Shown one piece after another: positions 1-10,672 of a stretch of DNA of 64,000 bases (position 1 is the first letter of the stretch; each line of letters begins with the position of its first letter). Under the pieces are notes generated by a model. That model made no database searches. It was not told where the DNA came from and saw only the letters and a program-made list of their open reading frames with translations. This DNA comes from Sarocladium kiliense (Eukaryota; Ascomycota; Sordariomycetes; Hypocreales; Sarocladiaceae), in NCBI GenBank assembly GCA_030734395.1, contig JAUZTG010000003.1, positions 496,001-560,000 on the forward strand, in the 5' to 3' direction. The position numbers were made by a program, and so were the translations under genes.

Positions 1-966
1 CCGCTTCAGCGCTTTTCACATTCATTTCCGTACTTCTGGCGACTATTTTCGCGGGTGTTCAGGATCACCCGGCAGGATACAGCGCTGAGCTCGGCGAGCC
101 AACTTTCCATGTCCTCCCACCAAAAGGCACCTCGTTTGTGTTGAAGATGTCAGCGTTTCTGAATATCAGCTACACCTTCATTGGGCAGATCACCCTTCCT
201 AGCTTCATCGCAGAAATGCGTGATCCAAGGTACTTTTCTTGCGCCGAACTGCTCCTACAGATCACTGACTAATCTCTCTTGTAGGGAATTCCCGAAGTCC
301 CTCTGGGCATGCACAATTGCGGAGATGATCGTCTTCTCCGTTGTTGGCGCCGTGATCTACGTCTACACTGGTAACCAGTACATGACCTCCCCAGCTTTCG
401 GCTCGCTCGAAGATCTGTACAAGAAGATCTCATTCTCTTTCATGATTCCGACTCTTATCTTCCTCGGCTGCTTGTATGCCTCCGTAACCGGCCGATTCGT
501 CTTCTTCCGCCTCTTCCGCAACTCGAAGCACATGACGGAGCATACCGTTGTCGGATGGGCCTCGTGGAGTACGATTCTTTTGGTCACTTGGATCGCGGCT
601 TTCTTGATCTCCCAGGTCATTCCGTTCTTCAACTCGCGTAAGTTACCGCAACTTTTGGCTTTTCGCAAGGTCACGTACTGACACCCTTCTGTAGTCCTCG
701 CCGTCCTCTCTAGCCTCTTCGACTCTTTCTTCGGCTTCATCTTCTGGGGTGTCGCGTACTTCCGCATGCGCAGAGCAGACCAGAAGATTGGCAAGCACCG
801 ACAGCCGGTGTTGGATTGGATTTCCATGATCATCAACGTTTGCATCATTTTGACAGGATTCTTCTTTCTTACTGCAGGTACTTACGCCAGTGTGAGAGGC
901 ATCATTGATTCCTTTGAGGCGGGCGAGGTCAGTGGGGTGTTTTCATGTGCAAGCAATGGCATTTAA
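1..966 (+). CDS. neutral amino-acid permease, 3' part (AAAP family)
   Basis: C-terminal part of a polytopic amino acid/auxin permease of the fungal neutral amino-acid (mtr-like) group, which imports amino acids across the plasma membrane by proton symport. The frame is open from base 3; exons 3-229, 285-637 and 696-966 are joined by GT..AG introns and restore one frame. The visible stretch has about six hydrophobic segments, the family phrase FIGQITLPSFIAEMRDPREFPKS written across the first join (Y/F-x-Q-x-x-LPSFIAEM-DP-FPK), and the usual tail ending FSCASNGI. The 5' half lies outside the window. It runs towards the kinase-like gene on the other strand with only about 120 bp between stops. 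Family assignment is firm; the substrate is inferred. Confidence 0.85.
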
Positions 967-1088
967 ATCGAGCAGCCAGGCCTATGAGGTACGGAGACGT
1001 AAGACTTGTCCTTCCGATCATGTCTTTCATAGTATCAACAGAATTTTGGCTTGCGCTTAGTGATGTGAACCCACCAAGTCTACCCATA

Positions 1089-1904
1089 TCACACATGAGC
1101 AGGATCTTCTCCGCCAAGACTGCTCTTTAGGGCTCTCATCTCTTCCTCCAATTCAGAGGGCGAACGATCCCGTTTCGCCGTCTCAAAGTCCACTAACAAC
1201 ACATCATATCCATCCCTCACAAGGAAGTTATGTTTGTTGACATCCCCAAGCTTGATACCGAGCTCATGCAACCGGCCCAAAGCCTTCTTGCAGCCGTCGT
1301 AATCCGCTGGCCCAGCAGCTCTTGCCCCTTCCACCCACTCAGCGACGAAACCAACCATGCGGCCGTCTTTGCCTTCCGTCAGATGGCCCAGAAATTTTGG
1401 GCCGATGCTGCTATCACTAATCCATTTATAGGCGGCTGTCTCGTCCTCAAGATAAGGGATTTCCCATGACCAAACCGCGAGTTTGATGAGCACGGGTTTG
1501 CCGCCGTTGACTTCGGGGTGTGTAGAGACATGGACCCGTTGCCTGATACGATCTTGTCGTGTGAACTCTAGCTCGTTGATTTTCACAGAATGCCATAAAT
1601 TTCTGACCTCAGGGAACTGTACCGTCTCGGTTCTCACGAAAGTTGCCTTCTCTGTCTCCGGGTCCCGATCCACGCGGCCATGATTCCAGTCTCCAGGTGG
1701 AAAGGGTGGGAATAGCTCGCTTAGCAGAACGGGCTCGAAAGTGCGATCATATTCAGCTCCGCGAAATGTTCCTGGCGCTGTCGTTACATACTTTACGTGT
1801 TGACTGTCGACTAGGAAGCGATAATTACTATCTTCAGCGTCCTCTTCGTCGACAAGACACGCAAGTAGCCGAACATTGGCATTTCTCCCGGGAGTTACAG
1901 CCAT
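1089..1904 (-). CDS. protein-kinase-fold protein, fungal atypical type
   Basis: Single-exon gene, 271 residues. The C-terminal half has the catalytic core of the kinase/phosphotransferase fold: a basic/hydrophobic segment with a Lys (PVLIKLAVW), a hinge-like FVAEWVEG, then LGDVNKHNFLV, which carries the Asp and Asn of the catalytic loop, and LLVDFETA in place of DFG. The classic HRD is absent (GDVNKHN instead), as in aminoglycoside-phosphotransferase-like and small fungal kinase-like families often mislabelled alpha-galactosidase A. The first ~100 residues match nothing I recognise. The ATG at 1904 is the first in frame. Substrate unknown; it could be a protein, lipid or small-molecule kinase or a pseudokinase. 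Confidence 0.7.
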   Translation of the reverse strand: MAVTPGRNANVRLLACLVDEEDAEDSNYRFLVDSQHVKYVTTAPGTFRGAEYDRTFEPVLLSELFPPFPPGDWNHGRVDRDPETEKATFVRTETVQFPEVRNLWHSVKINELEFTRQDRIRQRVHVSTHPEVNGGKPVLIKLAVWSWEIPYLEDETAAYKWISDSSIGPKFLGHLTEGKDGRMVGFVAEWVEGARAAGPADYDGCKKALGRLHELGIKLGDVNKHNFLVRDGYDVLLVDFETAKRDRSPSELEEEMRALKSSLGGEDPAHV

Positions 1905-2543
1905 TGTAGAGCAGCAATGTCAAGATGAGGAAGGGAGACTGTAAGATGGAGATACCAAGCAGCTGCTACCTTATGGAAGAACACTTCGTTGAGTTTGGTG
2001 TGCGAGACGTTTGTGTACTTGGTGGCAAAGTGGAAGCATGAGTGAGGTCAGGTCCAGGTCCAAAAGGAGTGAATATCATCACCACCATCAACTTGAGAGA
2101 TCAGCTCAGGAAGAAGATGAATCGGAAGAATTCCAAAAGTACTGAGGCAGTAATAGAACAACTATAAAATGAGCCATACCCAAACTCAATGCCCCATTGA
2201 CCCAGATGTCTGCCATCCCTCCGTCCATCTAGGGTAGTCGCGTCGCCACGGAGGGGTTCTTCGAAGCTCTGTCATCTGAATCTCCGCTTTTCCAGGGGCC
2301 TATTCGCCTCTGACTTACCTGTCGGGCGGGGCTTCTCATCCTTTCACGGTGGACTAATCAGGTTAGCGCTATTGCCGCCCTGGCCCTGGTTTGGCTGAGT
2401 CGAAGCTCAGTCACCGAACAGCACAAGCATCATTATGCAAACCGCAAGCTAAAAACAAGAAGTCATCAGGTCAAGGTCTTCTGTATCCTATCAGGCTCAC
2501 GTGCGGCCCATGAATTCGAGGTCTCATTTGGTGTCATTTTTGC
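1905..2543. other. intergenic, nothing coding seen
   Basis: Upstream region of the minus-strand kinase-like gene and downstream region of the GNAT gene. No open frame with coding character, repeat or RNA gene was seen. Confidence 0.6.
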
Positions 2544-3086
2544 TTATTTTAGGATGTGGTAGAAGAAAACCGCGGTCTCACCTTTCAACTCTGGAATCCC
2601 CATATACAGATTCTCGTCATAGCCACCAAAAGCCATCCCGGCTTTCTTGTAAAACCTGCAAGCCGAGACATTATTAGACTGGCACTCTATTCGTAACGCC
2701 GCTAAACCGATCTCGCGAGTCCAATCCAGGACTGCGTTAAGCAGTCTCTGCGCGTTTCCAGCACCTCTTATACTCGCGTCGAGCCCAATGTAGTCCAAGT
2801 GGACCATATTATTCCACCCTTTCGAGGCTGTCGCGATCCCGAGAGTTTTCTCGTCCCTCTTAAGCGCGAAGATGACCTTTTGCTTGCCGTCTGCGCCAGT
2901 GAAGTCCTCTGGATCAAAGCCAAAGTCCTTAGTCCGCTCAGGTAATGGAGATGTAGTGAAATTCCGATCAAGAGCCAACTGAGTGATGGGCTTGGCGACT
3001 TCCGCATATATCTTGAAGCTGAAGTCGCACCCAGCAACGTCCGTTTCGGTGAAGGTCCTGACTCTCTCAAGCTTGAGGTCATTCAT
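2544..3086 (-). CDS. GNAT-family N-acetyltransferase
   Basis: Single exon, 180 residues. Acetyl-CoA-dependent N-acyltransferase of the GNAT superfamily. The acetyl-CoA pyrophosphate-binding motif A is seen as R-G-A-G-N-A (around residue 112, after LDYIGLDASI), followed by the helix QRLLNAVLDWTREIG and the beta-4/5 pattern LRIECQSNN, then ACRFYKKAGM, the usual N-x-x-A-x-x-FY-K-GF/M element. No signal peptide or membrane segment. The ATG at 3086 gives a normal length for the family. The substrate cannot be read from the sequence; many such fungal genes act on small amines or antibiotics. Confidence 0.8.
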   Translation of the reverse strand: MNDLKLERVRTFTETDVAGCDFSFKIYAEVAKPITQLALDRNFTTSPLPERTKDFGFDPEDFTGADGKQKVIFALKRDEKTLGIATASKGWNNMVHLDYIGLDASIRGAGNAQRLLNAVLDWTREIGLAALRIECQSNNVSACRFYKKAGMAFGGYDENLYMGIPELKGETAVFFYHILK

Positions 3087-3743
3087 TGTGGCAGGTATCG
3101 ATAATCAGGACAGGCGGAGAGCGAGAGAAGATGACGGTGGTGAACCATTATCTATGGGGTGGAGATACACAGATGCCTGAGGTGCAAATGTCTCAAAGTC
3201 AAACCCCTTGCCGTTACGCTGCTTCTTATTAGGCATCTGCCCTTACAAGCTTGCAATCATCTCATGATGGAGGCAGGCCCAAGTCCGGTGTGAGCCGGAG
3301 GGGTACTCGAGGGCGGGCACGGAGGCAGATTATTCCGGCTGCTCCTCGCAACTCCTAAGCACTTCAGCCGTATAAGTCTTGTTAGAGAAGTGCCTATACG
3401 TCTTCCAGCTTTCGGGTGACCCATCACATGCTCAGTCACAGGCTGGTCGCTGCGCAGCTAAAAGCAGCACTGCTACAGAAATCGGTGGGGTGGTATCCTG
3501 TCTAAGGGGTCTCCTCCCACCCACCCCCACTCTCAATACACCGCCCCAAACCGTTGTCCGCCACCGAACGATTCTCGAACCAGGAACCAAAGTCCAGGGG
3601 TTCAGCTCTCTTCCTACGAAATCCCTCCAGCAGCTCCATCTCACCTTGCTCAAGGCCTTCCCGACTCGCAGTTCACAGGGCGCCATACTGTCCTGTATCA
3701 ATTGCTTAATCAAGTGGAATTGTTCAAGCACGACTTCTTCACG
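3087..3743. other. divergent promoter, GNAT / sphingolipid desaturase
   Basis: Separates the divergently transcribed GNAT and desaturase genes. Pyrimidine-rich stretches lie before the desaturase ATG, as in constitutive fungal promoters. Long open frames here on both strands (3379-4293, 3432-3950) have no recognisable protein character and run into desaturase exons. Confidence 0.5.
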
Positions 3744-4997
3744 ATGGCTTCCAGCAGTGCCGAGACCGTCGTCAAGGCGCCGAGGAACCGCAGCGCAAAG
3801 TCCAAGACGCCAGCTACTGTTGCGCCAGAGCAGGCTACGGACGATTCGAAGCAGGATTTCTTCTGGACCTACACTGAGGAACCTCATCGCACACGCCGTC
3901 TGGCAATCATCAAAGCCCATCCAGAGGTTCGAATCTCTCCTGTCCTCCACAATCTCCCATGTTCAAACACTGATCACTGCTCCAGATCACCAAGCTTTGC
4001 GGTCCCGAGCCTCTCACGAAGTATGTCGTCGCCGGTGTCGTCGCCCTCCAGATTGCCTGCGCATGGTACCTCCGATCAACGCCCTTCTTCTCCCTCAAGT
4101 TCTGGGCCATCGCATACGTGATCGGTGCCACCGCCAACCAGAACCTGTTCCTCGCCATCCACGAGATCTCTCACAACCTTGCCTTCCGCAGCCCCATTGC
4201 CAACCGACTCTTTGCCATCTTTGCGAACCTGCCGATTGGTGTGCCGTACAGTGCTTCGTTCAGGGTATGTTGCGTGTCACGAAGAAGACGTAGGAGGGAA
4301 TCATGTACTGACTGTTTTCTAGCCTTACCACCTAACTCACCACAAGTCCCTCGGCGTCGATGGTCTCGATACCGATCTCCCAACCGCCCTCGAGGCCTTC
4401 GTTCTCGACTCTATCCTCGGCAAGGCCTTCTTCTGCACCTTCCAGATCTTCTTCTATGCTATCCGTCCCATGACCGTCTACCGAATCCAATACACTTGGG
4501 TCCACCACCTCAACATCATCGTCCAGCTCGGCTTCGACTTCGCTCTCTTCACTCTTGCTGGTTCATCCATCAAACCAGTCCTCTACCTCCTCCTCTCCAG
4601 CTTCCTCGCTGGCAGCCTACACCCACTCGCCGGGCACTTCATCGCCGAGCACTACGTCTACGAGAGCGTCACTCCCGAGCAGCGCGATCCCAAGAACAGC
4701 ATCCCCGTTCCTGAGACTTTCTCATACTACGGACCTCTGAACTGGTTCACCTACAATGTTGGTCTGCACAACGAGCACCATGATTTCCCCGCTGTGCCAT
4801 GGACCCGTCTCCCCGCCGTGAGGGAGATTGCAAAGGAGTTCTACGAGGATCTGCCTCGTCACGATAGCTGGATCTATGTCATCTGGAGGTTCATCTGGGA
4901 TGAGAACGTTGGCATGACCTGCCGCGTGAAGCGGAAGGAAGGTGGCCGTTTGGTCGGCGCTGCCGCGAGCTGGACCGAGAACGAGATCCAGGCCTAA
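3744..4997 (+). CDS. dsd1: sphingolipid delta(4)-desaturase
   Basis: Introduces the 4,5 trans double bond into dihydroceramide in the ER, giving ceramides used for glucosylceramide. Exons 3744-3926, 3986-4264 and 4323-4997 encode about 378 residues, the usual length. The N-terminal Lipid_DES segment (DFFWTYTEEPHRTRR, then HPE-ITKLCGPEP across intron 1) precedes several membrane spans. All three di-iron histidine boxes are present: HEISH, HLTHH (just after intron 2) and HNEHH. The start MASSSAETV is the first ATG of the coding frame and has A at -3. The 3' end faces the convergent VAP gene. Assignment is strong on motif order and length. Confidence 0.93.
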
Positions 4998-5580
4998 AGC
5001 CATCCTATCAGGATTGCGTCTTGAGGCTTGACTCGAGGGGCTGAAAATGTACATAGCGCGGGTCGGCATTCTGTTTGTGTGGTTCGAATCCTTTTTGTCC
5101 GTGGTCAGAGGAACATGACTGGCGTTGGCGTCTTTCCATCCCACTAGAATCCTAGAGAACCGAATAATCATGTCACCGAGTCTTCCAAAAACCCGCCAAA
5201 TCATCAAGTAGACACAAAGCCGTAGAACCAACGTAAACCACAGGCTGCAAACAGCTGATACCATGTATAGCTTGCAATGACGAATCCGTCGCACGTAGTC
5301 CAACACCTGCCTTCCCGTCCCTGACTTCACGTTATTCGAGTAATTCCTGTCCCGCCTTCCTGCACTCTGCCTCCCACAGTTATCCGCACAATGGCTTCCG
5401 GCCAGATCTCTTGCCACAACGTGCCGTTTAGTCCAGATCATTCCGTCCGCGAGACGCCTGCTGTAGGTGATATGCAAATGCGCCAGCTGGTCACAAAACG
5501 TCTTCGCTCGGATCTTACCCCGGTCATTTAAGAAGCTCCTTGCTGTGCCCCTCAACCCTTGCAAGTCCACGTCAAGCTGC
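4998..5580. other. convergent 3' intergenic region
   Basis: Lies between the stops of the desaturase and the VAP gene. The 282-codon minus-strand open frame that crosses it (4722-5570) overlaps desaturase coding sequence and lacks any known motif, so it is treated as chance. Confidence 0.6.
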
Positions 5581-6725
5581 CTAGAAGAAGAAGTACGCGA
5601 GCAAGAAGCTGAGCAGACAGAGCAGAGCTACAATTTGGACCGGCACGCCCTCAACTGTCTGCTTCACTTGCTGGGCGACCTGCTCGACCGTCTTCTCATT
5701 AGTTCCTGGAACCTTGCGCTGTCGAAGCCCGCTATCCTTCAAAGTTGCCAGTTGTGCCTCAGCCTGCACCAGCTTGCTTTTGAGTTCGTCGTAGGTCATT
5801 TGAGCTGTAGATGCCACTGCGGCGCTTGCTTGGGACACAGCAAACTTAACATCCGCAGAATCGTCATCGTGATCGTTCGACTTGTTGTCATATGGCGGTG
5901 GCGCAGCGGATGGGGTTTCGGTATTGCCACTCGGTGAAGAGAAGACGCGGGAGGAGAGATCAGGGGTATCAGGAGCCTAGAATAGTCAGTCTTCTCCTGT
6001 TCTTTCCGAAATGGTTTCTCAAAGCATACTCCATTGGAAAGCCGCTTGCTAGGCGTAGCCAGCGGAGCCGCTGGTGCTCCAGCTCCAGCCGGAGCCAGCC
6101 AGTTTACACGGATCTTCCTGTCCTGAACAAGTGACTTATCTGTCGACTCGAGCTGTGGGATCTTAGCTTGGTGTTGTGAGCTCGATGTTGGGAAGAAGAC
6201 TTACCACAGAGGCGATACTAGAAAACTCCTTATCTGGCGTGATGGGGGCGGATTGAACCAGGAATTTGTCTCGGCACTTGGCGTCGGCGGGGACATCCTG
6301 CTTCATGGCTTGCAGGAGGACTAGGAGGAGTCAGTGACGACAGAGTCGTGTTGCCACACGAAGCACGTACCGGAGACATTGAAGTCCTGTCCGGGCTCGA
6401 TGCGGCCAGCATTTGGGCGAACACAGTATCTGGGAAGTGTTAATCGACGTACCGAGGCACGTTGGGCTGAAGGACGTACTGCTTTGGCGCGGTTGTTTTG
6501 ACCTTGGGCATAGTCAGCGGTCGTGGATCTTTGTGTACCTGTGTTCATTACTTGCGCTCACCTTGAAGGCAATAGGTGTCGAGTTGGGGTTCTTGATCGT
6601 CAGAGTCTGCGCGACCTCGACGGTAAAGGGGCCTGAATGCGCCTGTATCAGTATGGCCCGCTGGACGTGATCAGCGTTAACATACGCTGAAAGTTCAGCT
6701 CAAACGGCTCGATCTCGACGGACAT
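5581..6725 (-). CDS. SCS2: VAMP-associated protein (VAP/Scs2), ER-contact MSP protein
   Basis: ER tail-anchored protein that binds FFAT-motif proteins and forms ER-plasma membrane contacts. I join about seven exons. It begins MSVEIEPFELNFQR at 6725 and continues PFTVEVAQTLTIKNPN, then IAFKVKTTAPKQYCVRPNAG, RIEPGQDFNV, LLQAMKQDVP and KCRDKFLVQS, together the canonical MSP domain with its FFAT-binding basic/aromatic residues (K-T-T-APK-YCVRPN). A Pro/Ala-rich linker follows, then a coiled coil (YDELKSKLVQAEAQLATLK) and a C-terminal membrane anchor ending LLCLLSFLLAYFFF. Every join keeps the frame, including the intron at about 5978-6025 that ends TCTAG. Very short internal exons are unusual but consistent with conserved residues. 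Confidence 0.9.
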
Positions 6726-7680
6726 CGTGAAGAACCGCGCAGGACACGGGGTCGGCGTAGATTGTGAATGGCGTATAACCGGAGGTGCGCTGAGGGCACG
6801 GGCTACCTGCTCGAGGCAAGGGAAGAGGAGGCACGAGCCGGCGGTCGGGAGATGTTCGCAGCGGTGGGAACGGTGTATACAGTAATGTTTCGGGTACAGA
6901 TGCTGGCTGTTAAAGACGTGCAGCAAGAGGTCGGTGACGGCTGGCTGGCGGTAAGTGATGTCGTTCGAGGCAAGGTGAAGTTGGGGAACATGCTTCGGTG
7001 GCCTCACGACGTAATAGTGGCCCTGGTTGTTGGTCACCGGGGCAAACGGTGGTGCCCGCGGCGCCAGATAATGGCGGGCTCCGGCGGTAGGGATGCCCTC
7101 CACTGCACCTGCCACTTGGTGCTGTTGAAGCACTGACGCACGGACCACATGCGAACGTGACGGCTTCCCAATTAGGATTCCGTATGTACTACGTTTTAGA
7201 CGTCATGAAGACAGCAAAGACAAACGCGTAACAAATTCAGGTGAGAGGCCCGCTGGGCTCGGATATTGTCTCGAATTCACAAAAATCATAGGAACCAAAA
7301 GAATTTCAAGCATCTATAAGCTCAAACTGCCCTTAGGCTTGTAGGCCCTTCAGCGGAGTGGTGGGGAGCCGTGACGCTTTCTGTGCTTACCTAACAGCGG
7401 CCTTGCATCTTGAGGCAGCTAGCAAATGACGTTTGGTCAAGACATGGAGCTATAACTCGCCTCATCAAATTGGCTGTCATTTGTAGTCGCTTCCCTCAGT
7501 GTGTTCTGGATCCAATTCTCATACAACCACAACCTTTCCCGATATCCGTGTGATCGAACCTCCGATCATTCACACATCTTGCACACCGTCACAACATCAG
7601 GAGCTGCTGCCCCTCCATCTACCAACCTTCCCCTCGCGCTTCACTCGGTTCAACAGCAACGCATTTTTACGGCCAGCAAG
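6726..7680. other. divergent promoter, VAP / UBX gene
   Basis: About 950 bp between the two start codons. Open frames on both strands are shadows or read-through of VAP exon 1. No repeat or RNA gene recognised. Confidence 0.5.
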
Positions 7681-8789
7681 ATGCCTTCCGATCTGGAGCA
7701 ACTCGTCGACATGGGGTTCGACAAGACTCGAGCCGAGTTGGCGGTCAAGAAGAGTGGCGGATGTGAGTTCATTCAACTGATCTAGTTCATACCCTGCTGA
7801 CGAAGGCACAGTGCAAGGCGCATTGCAATGGTTGGAGGATAACCAGGACAAATCTATGGAAGAGATTCAAGCTGCTGAGGCGAGCAAAGCTGCTGAGGAT
7901 GAGGATGAGGACGAAACCAAAGCCCAGATCAACGAGCTCGAAACTGGTCAAGCCCGATCTCTGACCTGCAATGACTGTGGCAAGCGCTTCAGGAATCAGG
8001 ATCTCGCCAGTTACCATGCCTCCAAAACGTGAGCCACCTCAAAATACTAGCAGTCTGGTGTCCTTCCTGGCTAATATCGTGAAGCGATCACACAGATTTC
8101 TCAGAGTCCACAGAGGAGATCGCTCCTCTGACTGAAGAAGAGAAGAAGGCTAAGCTGGAGGAACTCCGGGAGCGTCTCAAGGCGAAGAAGGCCGCAGGTT
8201 CGATCAAGGACAAGGAGGAGCAGAAGAGAAATGAGGTAAGCTGCTGCAAGGCTTCAGACTCGGACAAGTCACTCACACTCATGGATAGAAAATCCGGCAA
8301 AAGGCTACTCGTGAGACTCAGGATGTCAAGGAGGAACTGCAGCGCAAAGAGCAGATCAAAGAAGCTGCCCGGAAGCGCCAAGAGAAGCTCGCCGATCTGG
8401 AAGCCAAGAAGCGCATCAAGGCAAAGATTGAGGCTGACAAGGCTGACCGGAAGCGCAAGGCTGAAGAAGCTAAAGCTGCTCGTGAGGGGCGGGCACCCGA
8501 GGCCGAAGCAGCTCCAGCACCGGCACCAGCACCAGTTGCACAGAAACCAAAGGCTGATCATAATGAGGCTCGGCTAAGGTTACAGACGGACGGCGGCAAC
8601 ATCATGAAGACCCTGCCCGCTGAGACGACGTTGTTCGAGCTGGCGCAGATGCTGGAGAGCGAGACAGGGAATGCGATCACGAGCTTCACGACAACCTTCC
8701 CAAGGAAGACATTCCAGGGAGGCACAGACATGTCCAAGACCCTCAAGGAAGCTGGGCTGGTTCCGTCATCAGTCCTCATTGTCAAGTAG
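7681..8789 (+). CDS. UBA-C2H2-UBX protein (SAKS1/UBXN1-like Cdc48 adaptor)
   Basis: Predicted adaptor that binds ubiquitin chains and the AAA ATPase Cdc48/p97. Four exons. Residues 1-40 form a UBA domain (LEQLVDMGFDKTRAELAVKK, then QGALQWLE after intron 1). Next comes a zinc finger CNDCGKRF...YHASKTDH whose second His is supplied by exon 3: joining AC with an AAG acceptor gives KTDHTDFSESTEE. A long charged coiled coil (KEELQRKEQIKEAARKRQ..) leads to a C-terminal UBX domain with RLQTDGG, LFELAQMLE, FTTTFPRKTF and SSVLIVK. Start MPSDLEQ at 7681. This is the domain order of the UBXN1 family plus the finger found in fungal members. Confidence 0.88.
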
Positions 8790-9192
8790 ACCAGGCGCGC
8801 CCAGGCAGCATGACCATACACTAATTCTAGGGAAGGTGGCCATCATTGGGGCTAGGCCAGAGAAAAGATAGCCCGCACTACATGTATTCACAGTATGCGA
8901 AAATCACACCACAATTGAAGGGACCCAGGTTCTTGTCTTTTCGTTCAAAAGCCTTTTATTGACCGGTTCTCCATCCTCCCTGCTGAAACTCCGTTTCGTA
9001 GAGACCAACTCGCATAATTCATATGACGAGGAAAGCACTCTGACCAGGCATGCCGCCATCGCCGCAGGATATATGTCGTCGTGCTGGCGCCTCCACCCTG
9101 TATGATCGACCGAATCGATGTGAACCCCGAAGCCATGCAGTTGAAGTACAAAGAAGCAAGAAAAAGTCGTCGTGGGTGCGTGAGTAAAGCGC
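8790..9192. other. convergent 3' intergenic region
   Basis: 3' ends of the UBX gene and the ribosomal P1 gene. No separate gene seen. Confidence 0.6.
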
Positions 9193-9752
9193 TTAGTCGA
9201 AGAGACCGAAGCCCATGTCCTCGTCGGACTCCTCAGCAGCTGCATCCGAATGTTAGTTTCTGTTCGATTGATACTTTGTGGGCAAACAGCGAAGAACGTA
9301 CCCTCCTCCTTCTTCTCCTCCTCCTTGGCCTCCTCAGCGGCACCGCCAGCGGCAGCACCACCGGCAGCGGGGGCAGCAGCGCCACCACCGGAGCCGACGT
9401 TGACGAGGAGGTCCTTGACGTCCTTGCCCTCAAGAGCCTGTGTCCTCCAGTCAGTTCGTTGTGCGTTTTCAACCAGCAGCCGATCGCAGCTGGAATATTC
9501 GAGGAGTCGTTCGTACCTTGGCGAAGATAGAGGTCCAGATGGGCTCAACCTCCTCGACACCGGCGGCCTTGATCAGGGCCTGGAGCTTGTCGGACTGTGT
9601 GGGAAAAATTGTCAATATCAAAATCCTGTGAAGCTCGACCGGCGCCGACAATGGTCAGTCGGCGGCAAGGAATCGGAACGTACGGTGATCTCGATGCCAT
9701 CGTCGGCGAGGATCAGCGCCGCGTAGGACGAAGCAAGCTCAGCGTGAGACAT
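9193..9752 (-). CDS. RPP1: 60S acidic ribosomal protein P1
   Basis: Component of the ribosomal stalk that recruits translation factors. Four exons on the minus strand: MSHAELASSYAALILADDGI, then SDKLQALIKAAGVEEVEPIW, then ALEGKDVKDLLVNVGSGGG with an Ala/Gly/Pro hinge and an acidic EEAKEEEKKEE run, and finally a last exon giving EESDEDMGFGLFD, the invariant P-protein tail. Length (about 110 residues) and tail identify P1 rather than P0. Several introns in a very short, highly expressed gene are normal for filamentous ascomycetes. The start at 9752 is fixed by homology to the P1 N-terminus. Confidence 0.93.
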
Positions 9753-10672
9753 TGTGATTGATGTGATTATCGCGAATTGACGTGCGTGTCGAAAGCGATC
9801 GGAAGAGGGATGTCTGGAAGAGAGGGTCGAGAAATGGATCGTCTATCCCACCATAAGAGCCAGAAATTCTTGTGGGCTACGAAAACCTAACAGACCCTCT
9901 TCGGCTCGTGGATTATCCGTTCCGACACGTGCGATCCATCTACAAGATCGTGATTGGCTGACTGACCATCCACTGTACTAAGCGGGGCCTCGACGCATCG
10001 ACGTAATGGCTCCCAAGCTGGATCCATGGACCAAGATACGAGACAGGCAGACACGGAAGATTTGAGAGGAACAAGGAGTCAAATAATGAAACTTTGAGGG
10101 ACCAGATGTGAATCAGTCTCGCAGGTATGGCTAGCTGTAAAATACCTTCTACATCACCTCATCTCTCCAATACCAGCCACTGGCATGGAACATACAGCGT
10201 AGAGCTTACCCCACTTGCTCCTTCCCCCACCAAACGCATCCGTTCCGTCACCCAGCTCGCTGCGACTTGCCTGCGGTGTCCCCAGACGCTTGCATCGAGA
10301 CCGACACGCCTGGCATCTTGTAGGCACCATTACGACTCTTGGGAGGGCTTTCCACTTTTCGAGTTCCTCCTGCATATCCTTTGCATCGAACAGGGGGGTT
10401 CCCTGAGATTGTTCCACTGCTTCTTCATCATCAAACAAACATCCGTCAACTGCCGGGTTGCTTAAGCATCATCACCAGAAGCTTCTAGCGCATCGCCCCA
10501 ACCCTCCCTTATCATTCCCCTCTCCGATCGTCTGGTCCTTTCAAACAGATATCGAGAGTCACCGACATATATCATATTGCACCTTCTCGCAGGCATTTCG
10601 CATCCCCACGCTTCTTCTGCTTCCCTGCCCCGCCGCCGAGCCGCACGCGACATCGGAGTAGATCCCTTCGCG
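9753..10672. other. divergent promoter, RPP1 / DUF2408 gene
   Basis: Pyrimidine-rich 5' leader before 10673. It also contains a minus-strand open segment (10154-10438) without an ATG at its left end; see findings. Confidence 0.45.

Noticed and set aside
3379..4293. 304-codon plus-strand frame over the desaturase 5' end
   Set aside because: Reads through both desaturase introns in another frame; Arg/Pro/Ser-rich text typical of out-of-frame reading.
5079..5092. GGTTCGAATCC, resembling a tRNA T-loop
   Set aside because: Flanking bases do not form a T-stem and no acceptor or D-arm is found at tRNA distance.
4722..5570. 282-codon open frame antisense to the desaturase 3' end
   Set aside because: Overlaps conserved desaturase coding sequence, has no motif and is low in hydrophobic order; a shadow frame.
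6726..7148. N-terminal extension of the VAP frame
   Set aside because: The conserved protein begins at MSVEIEPFELN; the upstream text has no MSP similarity.
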